The notes: generated by a model from the sequence alone, not told the origin. 64,000 nt of DNA from Tropicimonas isoalkanivorans (GCF_900112335.1 NZ_FOLG01000003.1:62001-126000); one strand, 5' to 3'; positions 26,647-35,908 are shown, counted from the first letter of the stretch. Made by a program: numbers and translations.

Positions 26647-26683
26647 GGAGAAGCGGCGCCTTTCACGTCGCTTCTTCCTTTTT
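26647..26683 (+). terminator. Rho-independent terminator after the second binding-protein gene
   Basis: The stem AGAAGCGGCG (26649-26658) pairs with CGTCGCTTCT (26666-26675) around a seven-base loop, with one G-T pair, and extends further outward. The run CCTTTTT follows to 26683. It lies 22 bases after the stop codon, between convergent genes. Confidence 0.78.
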
Positions 26684-26710
26684 GCGGTCCGCGGATCATA
26701 CCCGCCGGGA

Positions 26711-27478
26711 TCAGACCGCCCTCACCGCCTCCGCCACAGCGCGCAACGGGTGGCGAACGACGGGAAGAAACGCACGAACCTCTCCGCCGGGTCCGTAGCC
26801 CCACACCTCCGCCGCCTCCGCTTGTGACGACGTCATGACCGGATGATCGCGATACTCCCGGTTCCCATCCCGCAGGTCTTCGCCCGGCGGTGCCGCTGGC
26901 CGGTCGATGAAGGCCGCGATGCGCGAAAGCGTGCGGGCGGGGTCCGCCACGACATCTTCGTAGCGCACGACGAGAACCGAATGGAGGTAGGCGATGTCAT
27001 GCGCCACGATCTGGTGGGCCTCAAGCCAATGGTCGATCAACGCGCCTGATGGCGTGTCGACCCATTTCGAAACGGCGGCTGCGACAAGCTCGGGGTGCCG
27101 CATGACCACGATGAACTGGGAGAGCGGAAACAGCTGCTGGTAGAGGCGCATGCGCGTCAGGTTGACCGGGGATTTCTCCACCCGCCACGGGGCCGGCGGA
27201 AACCAGGGCGCCCAATCGGCCTCCATCCGCTCGCGCGTCTCCAGACGGTCCAACCGGCAGCCCTCAATCAGGTGCTGAGCGGGATCGGTGGCGAAATGCA
27301 TCGGGCGGCCGTCTTGCGCTGTGTGGGGTATGCCGCCTTGTAGGTAGACGCCCTCGTTTTCCGGAACCGGTGCGCCTTCAATTGAGGCCACGCCAGAAAT
27401 CCGCCCACACAGGCGCGCCACCAGCGACGTGCCGGATCGGTGCAATCCTCCAATGAAAAGATAACGATGGTCGATCAT
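26711..27478 (-). CDS. Sulfotransferase family protein
   Basis: The 255-residue protein opens with the 5'-phosphosulfate-binding loop GGLHRSGTSLV at about 9-19 and has a 3'-phosphate-binding strand FIVVMRHPELV (about 130-140) and a later VVRYEDVVADP, the usual order in PAPS-dependent sulfotransferases. The start at 27478 follows AAGGGG; an upstream ATG at 27604 lacks a ribosome-binding site and would add 42 residues of non-family sequence. It would sulfate a carbohydrate or other hydroxyl. It is divergent from the glycosyltransferase operon, so the glycan made there is a possible acceptor. Confidence 0.83.
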   Translation of the reverse strand: MIDHRYLFIGGLHRSGTSLVARLCGRISGVASIEGAPVPENEGVYLQGGIPHTAQDGRPMHFATDPAQHLIEGCRLDRLETRERMEADWAPWFPPAPWRVEKSPVNLTRMRLYQQLFPLSQFIVVMRHPELVAAAVSKWVDTPSGALIDHWLEAHQIVAHDIAYLHSVLVVRYEDVVADPARTLSRIAAFIDRPAAPPGEDLRDGNREYRDHPVMTSSQAEAAEVWGYGPGGEVRAFLPVVRHPLRAVAEAVRAV

Positions 27479-27588
27479 TCGCGCCCCTTGCGCTCTCCCA
27501 CGGCTCTCCAGCACCCAGCCCAGCGGGTGACCTAACGAGACTTTCTTCGGAACCTGAGGGCGGAGGGGGACGTTATCAACCAGATTTA

Positions 27589-27601
27589 GAGACATTGTCT
27601 C
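27589..27601. promoter_or_regulatory. Palindrome GAGACA-T-TGTCTC in the sulfotransferase/glycosyltransferase divergent gap
   Basis: Perfect 6-base arms surround one central base, 27 bases before the start of the glycosyltransferase operon. It is a candidate operator for one or both divergent units. No regulator gene is adjacent. Confidence 0.4.
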
Positions 27602-27628
27602 CATTCACATGACGAAAGGTGGGGTTGC

Positions 27629-29665
27629 ATGCACGTCGTGCACATTGCTCTCGGCGGCTGTCTCCGGTCGCCGCCGGTCAACTATGGCCTGACAGAAGAT
27701 ACCGGCGGCCACATCGCCTACGTGCTCGGCGCGGCTATGGCGCAAGCGCGGCGCCCGGACATCCGGCACGTGGACATCGTGACCCGGGCTTTCGACGCAC
27801 AGCATCTCGGCGCTTGCCACGCTTTGGTCGAAGAGCGCGTTGGCTCGAACTGCACGATCCGCCGGCTTCGAAGCGGGCGGTCGGAGTACCTTTGCAAAGA
27901 CGCGTTGGAGGCCGAAATCCCTGCGCTGACCGAAGCGTTTCTAAGAATGATTGGCTCGATGCCCCGGCGACCGGACATCCTGCATGCCCATTTCGCCGAT
28001 GCGGCGGTTCTGGCGGAGGCCGCATCGCGCGCTTTCGGAATACCGTGGGTCTATTCGAGTCATTCTCTGGCCCTCGACAAGGGCGGTCCTCGCGCCTTCG
28101 ACGAGACACTTTCGCCGCGCATCGCGCGCGAATACCGAGCCGTCCGAGCCGCGGGAGCGATCATAGCATCATCGCGCGACGAAGCTGAGCGCCAAATCAC
28201 GGCCTACGACGCTGACGCCGAGGGGCGGACGCACCGGATCAGCCCGGGTGTGTCGATCTACCCCCATGCCGACGAGTCAGCGGGGCGCGTTCTGCTTGCG
28301 CCCTACCTGCGGGATCCGTCCAAACCCATCATTCTGGCCATCGCGCGACCCATCGCGAAAAAGAACCTCGCCGCCCTGGTGAAGGCATTTGCCGACGCGC
28401 CTGACCTGCGGCAGCGCACCAATCTGGTGATCGTCGCGGGTCTGCGCGATGGGCTGCGGGGGGGAGACGCGGAGCGGGATAGTATCATAGCGGACCTGTT
28501 CGACGCGATCGACCGCAACGACCTGTGGGGATCTGTCGCCTTGCCCCGCCAACATGGGCCGGAGCATATCTCGTCGCTCTATGCCATCGCCGCACGGGAC
28601 GGTGTCTTCGTGAATGCGGCGCACCACGAACCCTTCGGCCTGACCCTGATCGAAGCCGCCCAGGCCGGTGTGCCCGTGGTCGCGACGCGCAACGGAGGGC
28701 CGGTCGATATCGTCCGCAGCCTGGGGTACGGCGAACTCGTCGACCCGGCGGCCCCCGAGGACATCGCCCGCGGCATCCGCAGCGTGCTCAACGACTCCCT
28801 GCGCGATGCCCGGACTGCCACCGCGCGACGCCGGGCATGCGAGATATATGACTGGGATAACTGGGCCGATCGGGTTCAGAACGTGTATTCCGGGCTCAAC
28901 GCACCATCGACATCTCGGCCTCCCGTGTTGGCGCGTGCACTTCTGGCCAGCGATATCGACGGCACTCTGACCGGCGACGAAGGCTCTGCCCGCCGGTTCA
29001 CAGCCTGGCACCGCGGCCGTTCACCCGGCCAAGTGTTCGCTGTTGCGACGGGGCGGTCCATTGTCGAAGCGCAGCGCGTTCTGGAAAACTGGTCTCTGCC
29101 CCAGCCGGACGTCTTCATCACGTCCGTCGGCACTGAGATCTGGCGTCGCACACAGGGCGGATCACTGCAGCTGTGCAAGGACTACGCCCGACGGATTGGC
29201 GCGGACTGGAACCCGCATGAGCTGCGCAAGATCCTTGCCACGCTCCAGCTCGATCCCCAGCCCCGCTACGATCAGCGCCGGTGGAAGCTCAGCTTTTTCG
29301 GCTCCTCATCGGATGCGGAGCGGATCGAAGCGGCGCTCGCCGCATCGGCAGCTCCGGCAAAAGTGGTCTTTTCCCATGGCCGGTTGATCGACGTGCTTCC
29401 GTCGCGGTCAGGAAAGGCTGCCGCGATCCGCTTCGAGGCGCGGCGTCTGCGGTTGACCGACACCGACTGTGTTGTCGCTGGCGACAGCGGAAACGACTTG
29501 GACATGCTGCAGGCCTTCGCCTGCGCCATCATTCCGGCAAATGCTAGTGAGGAGGTCGCTTCCGCCACACGCGCCTATCGCAGTCCCTTGCCCTATGCCG
29601 ACGGAGTGCTCGATGGACTGGTGCATTTCGGGCTGCGGTCCTCGCTTACCGTAGCCGCGGAGTAG
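27629..29665 (+). CDS. Sucrose-phosphate-synthase-like glycosyltransferase fused to HAD phosphatase
   Basis: The 678-residue protein has two domains. Residues 1-430 form a GT4 glycosyltransferase of the sucrose synthase/SPS type, with the EDTGGHIAYV N-terminal motif and the donor-site motif HHEPFGLTLIEAAQAG. Residues 433-678 form a HAD phosphatase of the sucrose-phosphatase type, with LASDIDGTLT and GDSGNDLDML. Together they could make and dephosphorylate sucrose-6-phosphate or an analogue such as mannosylfructose phosphate, giving a compatible solute or primer sugar. It heads an operon of four glycosyltransferase genes, so a role in glycan building is equally possible. Confidence 0.85.
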   Translation: MHVVHIALGGCLRSPPVNYGLTEDTGGHIAYVLGAAMAQARRPDIRHVDIVTRAFDAQHLGACHALVEERVGSNCTIRRLRSGRSEYLCKDALEAEIPALTEAFLRMIGSMPRRPDILHAHFADAAVLAEAASRAFGIPWVYSSHSLALDKGGPRAFDETLSPRIAREYRAVRAAGAIIASSRDEAERQITAYDADAEGRTHRISPGVSIYPHADESAGRVLLAPYLRDPSKPIILAIARPIAKKNLAALVKAFADAPDLRQRTNLVIVAGLRDGLRGGDAERDSIIADLFDAIDRNDLWGSVALPRQHGPEHISSLYAIAARDGVFVNAAHHEPFGLTLIEAAQAGVPVVATRNGGPVDIVRSLGYGELVDPAAPEDIARGIRSVLNDSLRDARTATARRRACEIYDWDNWADRVQNVYSGLNAPSTSRPPVLARALLASDIDGTLTGDEGSARRFTAWHRGRSPGQVFAVATGRSIVEAQRVLENWSLPQPDVFITSVGTEIWRRTQGGSLQLCKDYARRIGADWNPHELRKILATLQLDPQPRYDQRRWKLSFFGSSSDAERIEAALAASAAPAKVVFSHGRLIDVLPSRSGKAAAIRFEARRLRLTDTDCVVAGDSGNDLDMLQAFACAIIPANASEEVASATRAYRSPLPYADGVLDGLVHFGLRSSLTVAAE

Positions 29666-29669
29666 CCGA

Positions 29670-30833
29670 ATGAAGGACCTCCTCTTCCTGCCGGCCCCCC
29701 GCCCATTCGGCTACTTCGTGCACCATCAGGGCCGGGGCCATGCGGAGCGATGCGCGGCGATCGTCAATGCTTTGCCGGGGCATCGGCCCGTTCGCATCTT
29801 TTGCGCCCGCGACGACATTTTCCCGCGCCTCCGACCGGACGTGGAAATCTGCAAGATCCCGTCGCTCTTCGAGCCTCCGGAACCTGCCCCCGCCAAAATG
29901 GACTGGGTCCCCACACCACAGACCATGCATTGCGCACCGTTGGGCTGGTCCACCATCCGCGAGGCGATGGCGTGCATGGCGCAATGGTTCGCCGAAGCCG
30001 ATCCCGCCCTCCTTATCAGCGACGTCAGCGCCGAGGTGGCCCAGCTTGCCCGCCTTTGTTCGGTTCCGCATGTGAAAGTCATCCAGCACGGCGACCGCAG
30101 CGACCCCGGGCACCGGGCCGCCTACGACGGAGCAGCGGGACTGCTTGCACCATTCCACGCCGATCTCGCCCAGCCCGGTTGGGACCAGACGCTAACGGAA
30201 CGGATGTTCTTCGCACCCGGTCTGGGCATCGACACAACCATGCCGGACCGGGCGACGGCACGGCGGCGCCTCGGCATCGCCGACGGTACCAAGGTTGCGC
30301 TCGTCATCTCCGGCGCAGGCGGCAACGGCGTGTCCGAAGCCCCGCTCGGCGTCGCAGCGCGAACCTTCCCGGACACCCAATGGATCGGCATCGGTGCGGT
30401 TCAGCGCGACTGGCACGCCACGATGCCCGCGAACCTGCACTTGCGGGGATGGGTCGATACGGCGGCCGAACACATCGCCGCGGCGGACTTGGTGATCGCC
30501 TCGACCGGGAACACGACTTGCCACCAGATCCTCGCCGCAGGCCGCCCCTGGATCGCTGTGCCCGAGTGGCGCTACTTCGACGAACAAGTCGAAAAAGCCC
30601 GCGCGCTGGATCGTGCGGGGGCGGCGTTTCACCTGCCGGCGCTCCCTGCTTCGGCGCACCGCTGGCGGGAGGCTGTCGAACAGGCGCATGCGCGCCACGA
30701 CCCGGCGCGCCAGCGCGCCCTCGTCGCCCCGCGGGCAGCGGAAGACACTGCGGCCTGGTTGGAAGGCCTGTCCGGCCGCCTGTGGGGCGAGTCCCCCACC
30801 CATTCCTCTCCCGAATTAGCAACGCTTTCTTAA
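29670..30833 (+). CDS. GT-B glycosyltransferase (MurG/GT28-like)
   Basis: The 387-residue protein shows the HHQGRGHAERCAAI N-terminal motif of GT28-like enzymes and a C-terminal nucleotide-sugar domain with VISGAGGNGVSEA, RGWVDTAAEHIAAADLVIASTGNTT and a late acidic-aromatic PEWRYFDEQ. It lacks a signal peptide and membrane segments, so it is probably cytoplasmic. It starts four bases after the SPS-like gene and is followed after 12 bases by a GT-A enzyme. Donor and acceptor are unknown. Confidence 0.75.
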   Translation: MKDLLFLPAPRPFGYFVHHQGRGHAERCAAIVNALPGHRPVRIFCARDDIFPRLRPDVEICKIPSLFEPPEPAPAKMDWVPTPQTMHCAPLGWSTIREAMACMAQWFAEADPALLISDVSAEVAQLARLCSVPHVKVIQHGDRSDPGHRAAYDGAAGLLAPFHADLAQPGWDQTLTERMFFAPGLGIDTTMPDRATARRRLGIADGTKVALVISGAGGNGVSEAPLGVAARTFPDTQWIGIGAVQRDWHATMPANLHLRGWVDTAAEHIAAADLVIASTGNTTCHQILAAGRPWIAVPEWRYFDEQVEKARALDRAGAAFHLPALPASAHRWREAVEQAHARHDPARQRALVAPRAAEDTAAWLEGLSGRLWGESPTHSSPELATLS

Positions 30834-30845
30834 GAGGTGACTGCC

Positions 30846-31829
30846 ATGCAATCCGTTTCCGCACTGACAATTGCCGCTGGCCGCGCAGAGCATCTGCGCA
30901 ACGTGATCCGCGGTTTCCGCACCCAGACACAAGCGCCCGTGGAACTCATCGTCGCCGTTATGCAGGGTGCGCCTTACGACGACCTACCGGAGACCGATTT
31001 TCCAGTCCGCCAGATCCTCGTGCCCCCTGTGGAGGGAGAATTACCGCTGTCAGCCGCCCGTAATCGGGCGGCGGAGGCCGCCATGGGTGACGTTCTCGCC
31101 TTCGTCGACGTGGACTGCATCCCAAATCCGTCGCTGATCGCGGACTACGCGACCGCCGCCGAACCCGGTCGCGGTCTCATCATGGGCGAAGTGCTTTACC
31201 TACGGGAGGGCGCGACCTCTGGCGGGCTGGACTTCGACCTGTTCGACAAGATCGGCGTGCGCCATTCCGACCGGGCCGGCCCGCCGCAGGAAGGGCTCAG
31301 GCGCTGCGAAGACTACCGCTGTTTCTGGTCGCTGAATTTTGCCATGAATCGGGCGGATTGGGACCGCTCAGGCGGCTTCGACGAGGGGTACGTCGGCTAT
31401 GGTGGAGAGGACACCGATTTTGGCCGCGTCCTCGACGACAGAAACATTCCGATCTGGTGGATGAAAGGTGCGCGGGTCTACCACCAATACCACGCGCACT
31501 GCATGCCGCCGATCCACCAAGTCGCATCGGTCATCCGCAACGCGGAGTACTTCGCGAGCCGCTGGGGGCATCGCACGATGGAGCACTGGCTGCACGGTTT
31601 CCGCATGCTGGGCCTGATCGAGAACACCCGCACCGGCCTTCGGATCCTGCGCGAGCCAACGGAGGCCGACTTCGCCCTGTGCCGGCAGGAGCCCGATATG
31701 CCCTATGCCAACACCCGCCGGGTGCTGGACAAGCTGGAAGAAATCGACGCAGCCAGCCGCTCTGGCCGGGACCGCGAAGCGCAAGTCGCACTCGCCCAAG
31801 CCGATCTGATCGGGATCGCGGCGCAGTGA
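30846..31829 (+). CDS. GT-A family glycosyltransferase with galactosyltransferase-like C-terminal half
   Basis: This is a 327-residue GT-A enzyme. The N-terminal GT2-like domain ends in the metal-binding DVDC motif (about 88-91), and the central segment FDEGYVGYGGEDTDFGRVL is the signature of the Glyco_transf_7C acceptor/donor domain. AGAGGTG lies just before the ATG at 30846; an in-frame GTG three codons earlier is an alternative. The product acts on a nucleotide-sugar donor in the cytoplasm, and the stop overlaps a GTG codon at the next gene's start region. Confidence 0.8.
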   Translation: MQSVSALTIAAGRAEHLRNVIRGFRTQTQAPVELIVAVMQGAPYDDLPETDFPVRQILVPPVEGELPLSAARNRAAEAAMGDVLAFVDVDCIPNPSLIADYATAAEPGRGLIMGEVLYLREGATSGGLDFDLFDKIGVRHSDRAGPPQEGLRRCEDYRCFWSLNFAMNRADWDRSGGFDEGYVGYGGEDTDFGRVLDDRNIPIWWMKGARVYHQYHAHCMPPIHQVASVIRNAEYFASRWGHRTMEHWLHGFRMLGLIENTRTGLRILREPTEADFALCRQEPDMPYANTRRVLDKLEEIDAASRSGRDREAQVALAQADLIGIAAQ

Positions 31830-31831
31830 GC

Positions 31832-33115
31832 ATGGCGCCCCGGCTGCGTATCGCGGTCGTCTCCCATGTCCGCCACCCCATCGCGCCGCCGTTCATGGGC
31901 GGTATGGAGGCGCATTCCTGGCATCTGGCCAAGGCGCTGAAGGCACGCGGCCACGACGTGGCCCTGTTCGCCTCGGGCGACAGCGATGCGGGCGTCCGGG
32001 TTCATCCATTGATGGAAGAACACTACGACCGCGCCTTCCCCTGGCACGATTATCACGGGACGGACACGTTGAACCGGGTCCTCGACGACGCCTTCGCCAG
32101 GGCGCTGGACGCACTTGCCGAGGGCGGGTTCGACATTGTGCACAACAACTCTCTCCATCGTTACCCGCCACGGCTCGCGCGACGCGACCGGGTGCCGATG
32201 GTTACGTCGCTGCATGTACCGCCGTTCGATGCCTTGCGGCGGGCGGTGCACGCCTCCGCCGCGCCCTGGTGCCGGTTCACCGTGTGCTCCGACCGGCAGC
32301 GTCAGGTCTGGTGGCCCGATGGGGCTCCGGACGAGGCGCATGTAGTACCCAATGGTATCGACCTGGCGGACTGGCCGTTCTCTCCCACGGGCGACGGCAG
32401 CGCTGTCTGGGCGGGGCGGATCACGCCGACCAAGGGCGCACATGTGGCGGTCAAAGCAGCGCGCATCGCGGGCGTTCCACTGACGCTGTTCGGAACCATC
32501 GAACACCGCGACTATTTCGAGGATGAGGTACGGCCGCATCTTGGCGCAGACGTCCGCTATGGCGGGCATCTGTCCAGCCGGGACCTCGCTGCGGAGTTCG
32601 GACGCGCCTCCGCCCTGCTTTTCACGCCGCACTGGGATGAACCCTTCGGCCTGTCCGCAATCGAGGGGATGGCCTGCGGATTGCCTGTGGCGGCGACGGA
32701 CATGGGGGCGGTGCGCGAGGTGATCGGCGACTGCGGGCGGTACGCGCCACCAGACGACCCGAACCGCCTGGCGGATGCGCTGTTGGAGGCTCTCTCAATC
32801 CCACGCACGCAGCCGCGCCGCCGCGTGGAAAAGCAGTTCACCATCGACCGGATGGTCGGCGCCTACGAAGATTTATACGGTACCGCGATGGGCCTGCAGG
32901 CGGCCCCGGCCCTGCCGGTGGATTTTCCTGCAATCGAGTTGCCGCCAACACCGGAGCAGTCCATCGGAAATGGCGCTATCGGGCAAGAGCCGGAGATTCC
33001 GCCCTTGGATCCGCCGGTTGCCCGGCGCGTCACCCGGGTCCGTCCTATTGCCAACGTGTCTCAGGAGATCGGCCGTAGGGACGCCGTGGCCGACCTCCCG
33101 AAGGAAAGCGCCTGA
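31832..33115 (+). CDS. GT4-family glycosyltransferase
   Basis: The 427-residue GT-B enzyme has an N-terminal MGGMEAHSWHLAKAL motif, the donor-domain start VWAGRITPTKGAHVAV (about 193-208) and the retaining-GT4 motif HWDEPFGLSAIEGMACGLPV (about 268-287). A C-terminal extension of about 70 residues, rich in Pro and charged residues, is not part of the fold. The ATG at 31832 is preferred; a GTG at 31826 overlapping the previous stop is possible. It completes the four-gene glycan operon. Confidence 0.85.
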   Translation: MAPRLRIAVVSHVRHPIAPPFMGGMEAHSWHLAKALKARGHDVALFASGDSDAGVRVHPLMEEHYDRAFPWHDYHGTDTLNRVLDDAFARALDALAEGGFDIVHNNSLHRYPPRLARRDRVPMVTSLHVPPFDALRRAVHASAAPWCRFTVCSDRQRQVWWPDGAPDEAHVVPNGIDLADWPFSPTGDGSAVWAGRITPTKGAHVAVKAARIAGVPLTLFGTIEHRDYFEDEVRPHLGADVRYGGHLSSRDLAAEFGRASALLFTPHWDEPFGLSAIEGMACGLPVAATDMGAVREVIGDCGRYAPPDDPNRLADALLEALSIPRTQPRRRVEKQFTIDRMVGAYEDLYGTAMGLQAAPALPVDFPAIELPPTPEQSIGNGAIGQEPEIPPLDPPVARRVTRVRPIANVSQEIGRRDAVADLPKESA

Positions 33116-33139
33116 CAGTTCTGCCGTCTCAACGCTCGG

Positions 33140-34114
33140 TTAATTCGAAGACCAGATGCGGCTCCAGTCCTCCGCCATGTCGACGATCAGCCAGCCCCGG
33201 TCCGGCCCTTCGTCGAGCCCCCGGTTGAGAACGCCGATGTGCCCCTCGCGGTCATAGGCGAATTCGCGCTCCGCGTCGGTGTGATGCAAGAGCAGCCCGA
33301 ATCTCGCGCCCTCGCCTGCTGTCGTCCATTCCAGCATCGCGAAGTCACCATCCGAGTTGCCGGCGGCGAAGATAGGCCGTTTGCCAATGTGGCGCATGAT
33401 GCCGACCGGTTTGCCCTCCTTGTCGTCGATGAAGGTGATACCGCCCTCCTTGGTCAGCGCCGGCACGCCGTCCGTCACCGCGTAGGTGGTCGTGCCCTCA
33501 CTGCCGACCACCTGCTGGGAGGGGATATTGTAAGCGTCGCCCGCGATCGCGCGGATAAAGTCCACGCCACCGCCCGAGACGATGTAGGTGGCGAACCCCT
33601 CGTCCCGAAGGTAGCTCAGCAGTTCCAGCATCGGCTGGTAGGTCATCCCGGCGTAGGTCAGGCCAGTCGTCGGATGGTCCTCGGTCGTCAACCATTCGTG
33701 GGCGCTGCTCTTGAACGCTTCAGGGGTAATATTGGCGTGGGAGACATTGATGACCTCCAGCAGCCCCTCATGGCCGCCGGCCATCACACCTTCAAGGTTG
33801 TTCTCGGCGGCGGCCTTGAGGACGTCGGACGTCAGGATGGACGGATCTTCCTCAGCCTTCTGCTGAAGGATATCAAGGGCATAGAGCATCTGGAAATAGA
33901 TGGGTTGCTCGGCCCAGAGGGTGCCGTCGTTGTCGAAAACCGCGATCCGTTCCGCAACCGGCACGAAGACTTCGGAGGTCGGGTCCGTCACTGAGTCCAC
34001 GAACTCGGTGATCCGCGCCTTGGCACCCGTATCGTTCCAGGATGGAAGCGGATCGGCGATGGCCGGAACAGCGGCACTCGCGGCGGCGAGAATAACGGCA
34101 AAAATCGGTTTCAT
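33140..34114 (-). CDS. Periplasmic HAD-superfamily hydrolase
   Basis: The 324-residue protein has a signal peptide ending AIAD and HAD motifs: motif I AVFDNDGTLW (about 58-67), motif II YIVSGGG and motif III/IV GNSDGDFAML. It would hydrolyse a phosphate ester outside the cytoplasm. It follows the arylsulfatase gene on the same strand after a gap containing two strong hairpins. Such HAD proteins recur beside arylsulfatases, and a shared role in phosphate or sulfate ester scavenging is plausible. The exact substrate is unknown. Confidence 0.82.
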   Translation of the reverse strand: MKPIFAVILAAASAAVPAIADPLPSWNDTGAKARITEFVDSVTDPTSEVFVPVAERIAVFDNDGTLWAEQPIYFQMLYALDILQQKAEEDPSILTSDVLKAAAENNLEGVMAGGHEGLLEVINVSHANITPEAFKSSAHEWLTTEDHPTTGLTYAGMTYQPMLELLSYLRDEGFATYIVSGGGVDFIRAIAGDAYNIPSQQVVGSEGTTTYAVTDGVPALTKEGGITFIDDKEGKPVGIMRHIGKRPIFAAGNSDGDFAMLEWTTAGEGARFGLLLHHTDAEREFAYDREGHIGVLNRGLDEGPDRGWLIVDMAEDWSRIWSSN

Positions 34115-34139
34115 GTAATCTGCTCCGTGAAATGCGCGT

Positions 34140-34197
34140 CCCGCCCATGTGGGGCGGGTGAAGGGTTGCCGCCCCGGCGCGATGGCGGGGGCGGCAA
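34140..34197 (-). terminator. Two GC-rich hairpins between arylsulfatase and HAD hydrolase genes
   Basis: CCCGCCC (34140-34146) pairs with GGGCGGG (34152-34158), and TTGCCGCCCC (34166-34175) pairs perfectly with GGGGCGGCAA (34188-34197) around 12 bases. No T-run follows on either strand. They could stabilise or partly terminate the arylsulfatase transcript before the HAD gene. Confidence 0.45.
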
Positions 34198-34231
34198 ACG
34201 TCGCAAGGGTCCGGCGCGTCTTCGTCGCGCC

Positions 34232-35908
34232 TTACTGGGTGCCTGCGGGTGCGCTCAGCTTCTCCATGACCTTGTCCAGGCTGAAGGAAGCCGCTTCCTG
34301 GCGCGGCGGGTATTCCTGGAAGGTCTCCAGGAACTGCGCCACGTAGGCCTGCGCTGGCACCAACATATACGCGTGGTCGAGCAGCCAATCGTAGTAGGTG
34401 TTCGACGTGCGGTAGGCCCGCTCGTAGGGATCACGACGAAGGTTGGTCATGATCGGCACGCGCAGTGGCGTCAGCGGCTCCATCCAGGCGCGGAAGGTGG
34501 CCCAGGCTTTCTGCTCCAGGAAGGTGATCTTCCAGTTCCCGAACCGGAGCGCGGCAAGGTCGCCGTCATCGGTGAAGTAGAAGATCTCCTGTCGCGGGCT
34601 CTCCTCAGACTCTCCGGTGAGGTACGGCAGGATGTTGTAGCCGTCGAGGTGAACCCGGTACTCCCGGCCCGCCATTTCGTCAACGGTGACGCCTTCCAGC
34701 AGGTCCTCCTTGATCGTCTCGTTCCCCGCCGCGGCAAGGAACGTCGGCAACCAGTCCATATGGTGGACGATTTCGTTGGAGATCTCGCCCTCGGAAATGT
34801 GGCCGGGCCAGCGGACCATGGCCGGCACGCGCCAGCCGCCTTCCCACTGGGTGTTCTTCTCGCCCCAGAACGGCGTCATCGCGGCATCCGGCCACGTATT
34901 CATGTGCGGGCCGTTGTCCGTGGAGTAGAAGACGATGGTATTATCGGCGATGCCAAGCTCATCGAGTTTATCGAGGAAATCTCCGATGTGCATGTCGTGC
35001 TCGATCATGCCGGCGGTGTATTCATCCGCGCGTTCGCCGTTGTAGTTCTCGTCGGCGATCTCCCGCATCTCGTCTTTCACATGGGTGCGGAAGTGCATTC
35101 GCGTGCCGGACCACCAGACGAACCACGGCGTGCCGGCTTCGGTCTGCTCCTCGATGAAGGCGAGGGCCGCCTGCGATGTCTCGTCATCGACGACCTTCTG
35201 ACGCTCGATATTGAGCGGGCCGGTGTCCTCGATGTCTTGCGTGATCTCGCCCTCGCCGTAGGTGGCGGTGGAGCGCAGCACGCCGCGCGGGCCGAACCGC
35301 TCGAGGAACGTCTCACCCGAGGGCAGCACCGCATCGCGCGGGTAGTCCTCGTTCTCCGGCTCCTCTTCGGCGTTCAGGTGATAGAGGTTTCCGAAAAAGA
35401 CGTCGAAGCCGTGGTTTGTCGGCAGATGCTCATCCCGGTCGCCAAGGTGGTTCTTGCCGAACTGGCCGGTGGCGTACCCTTCGGCCTTCAGCAGCCCGGC
35501 GATGGTCGGATCCTCCACCTGCATGCCTTCCTCCGCGCCCGGAAGGCCGACCTTGGATAGACCAGTCCGGAAGACCGATTGTCCCATGATGAAGGACGAC
35601 CGGCCGGCGGTGCAGGATTGCTCACCATAATAATCGGTGAAGATCATGCCTTCGTCGGCGATCCGGTCGATGTTCGGCGTCTGATATCCCATCAGACCCA
35701 TCGTGTAGGCCGAGATGTTGGACTGGCCGATATCGTCGCCCCAGATTACCAGGATGTTCGGCTTGTCAGCATCCGCGCTTTCCGTCGCCTCCGGCGCGCC
35801 GGTGGCCTCGGTCGCCTCCGGCGCGTCCTGCGCAACGGCGATTCCCGTCACGCAACCAAGCGCGAGTGCGCTCAGCCCGAAGCGGGCAAAGTCCCAGTTA
35901 TTCATCAT
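34232..35908 (-). CDS. Secreted arylsulfatase (Cys-type)
   Basis: The 558-residue protein begins with a signal peptide ending AVAQ and an Ala/Glu/Thr-rich linker. The sulfatase fold follows: metal-binding GDD at about 57-59, the formylglycine motif SCTAGRSSF with Cys99, and the late STDNGPH metal/catalytic segment. It would cleave sulfate esters in the periplasm after Cys99 is oxidised to formylglycine. No formylglycine-generating enzyme gene is in the window. GGGGAGG precedes the ATG-ATG start (35908 or 35905). The sulfotransferase 7 kb away acts in the opposite chemical direction. Confidence 0.92.
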   Translation of the reverse strand: MMNNWDFARFGLSALALGCVTGIAVAQDAPEATEATGAPEATESADADKPNILVIWGDDIGQSNISAYTMGLMGYQTPNIDRIADEGMIFTDYYGEQSCTAGRSSFIMGQSVFRTGLSKVGLPGAEEGMQVEDPTIAGLLKAEGYATGQFGKNHLGDRDEHLPTNHGFDVFFGNLYHLNAEEEPENEDYPRDAVLPSGETFLERFGPRGVLRSTATYGEGEITQDIEDTGPLNIERQKVVDDETSQAALAFIEEQTEAGTPWFVWWSGTRMHFRTHVKDEMREIADENYNGERADEYTAGMIEHDMHIGDFLDKLDELGIADNTIVFYSTDNGPHMNTWPDAAMTPFWGEKNTQWEGGWRVPAMVRWPGHISEGEISNEIVHHMDWLPTFLAAAGNETIKEDLLEGVTVDEMAGREYRVHLDGYNILPYLTGESEESPRQEIFYFTDDGDLAALRFGNWKITFLEQKAWATFRAWMEPLTPLRVPIMTNLRRDPYERAYRTSNTYYDWLLDHAYMLVPAQAYVAQFLETFQEYPPRQEAASFSLDKVMEKLSAPAGTQ

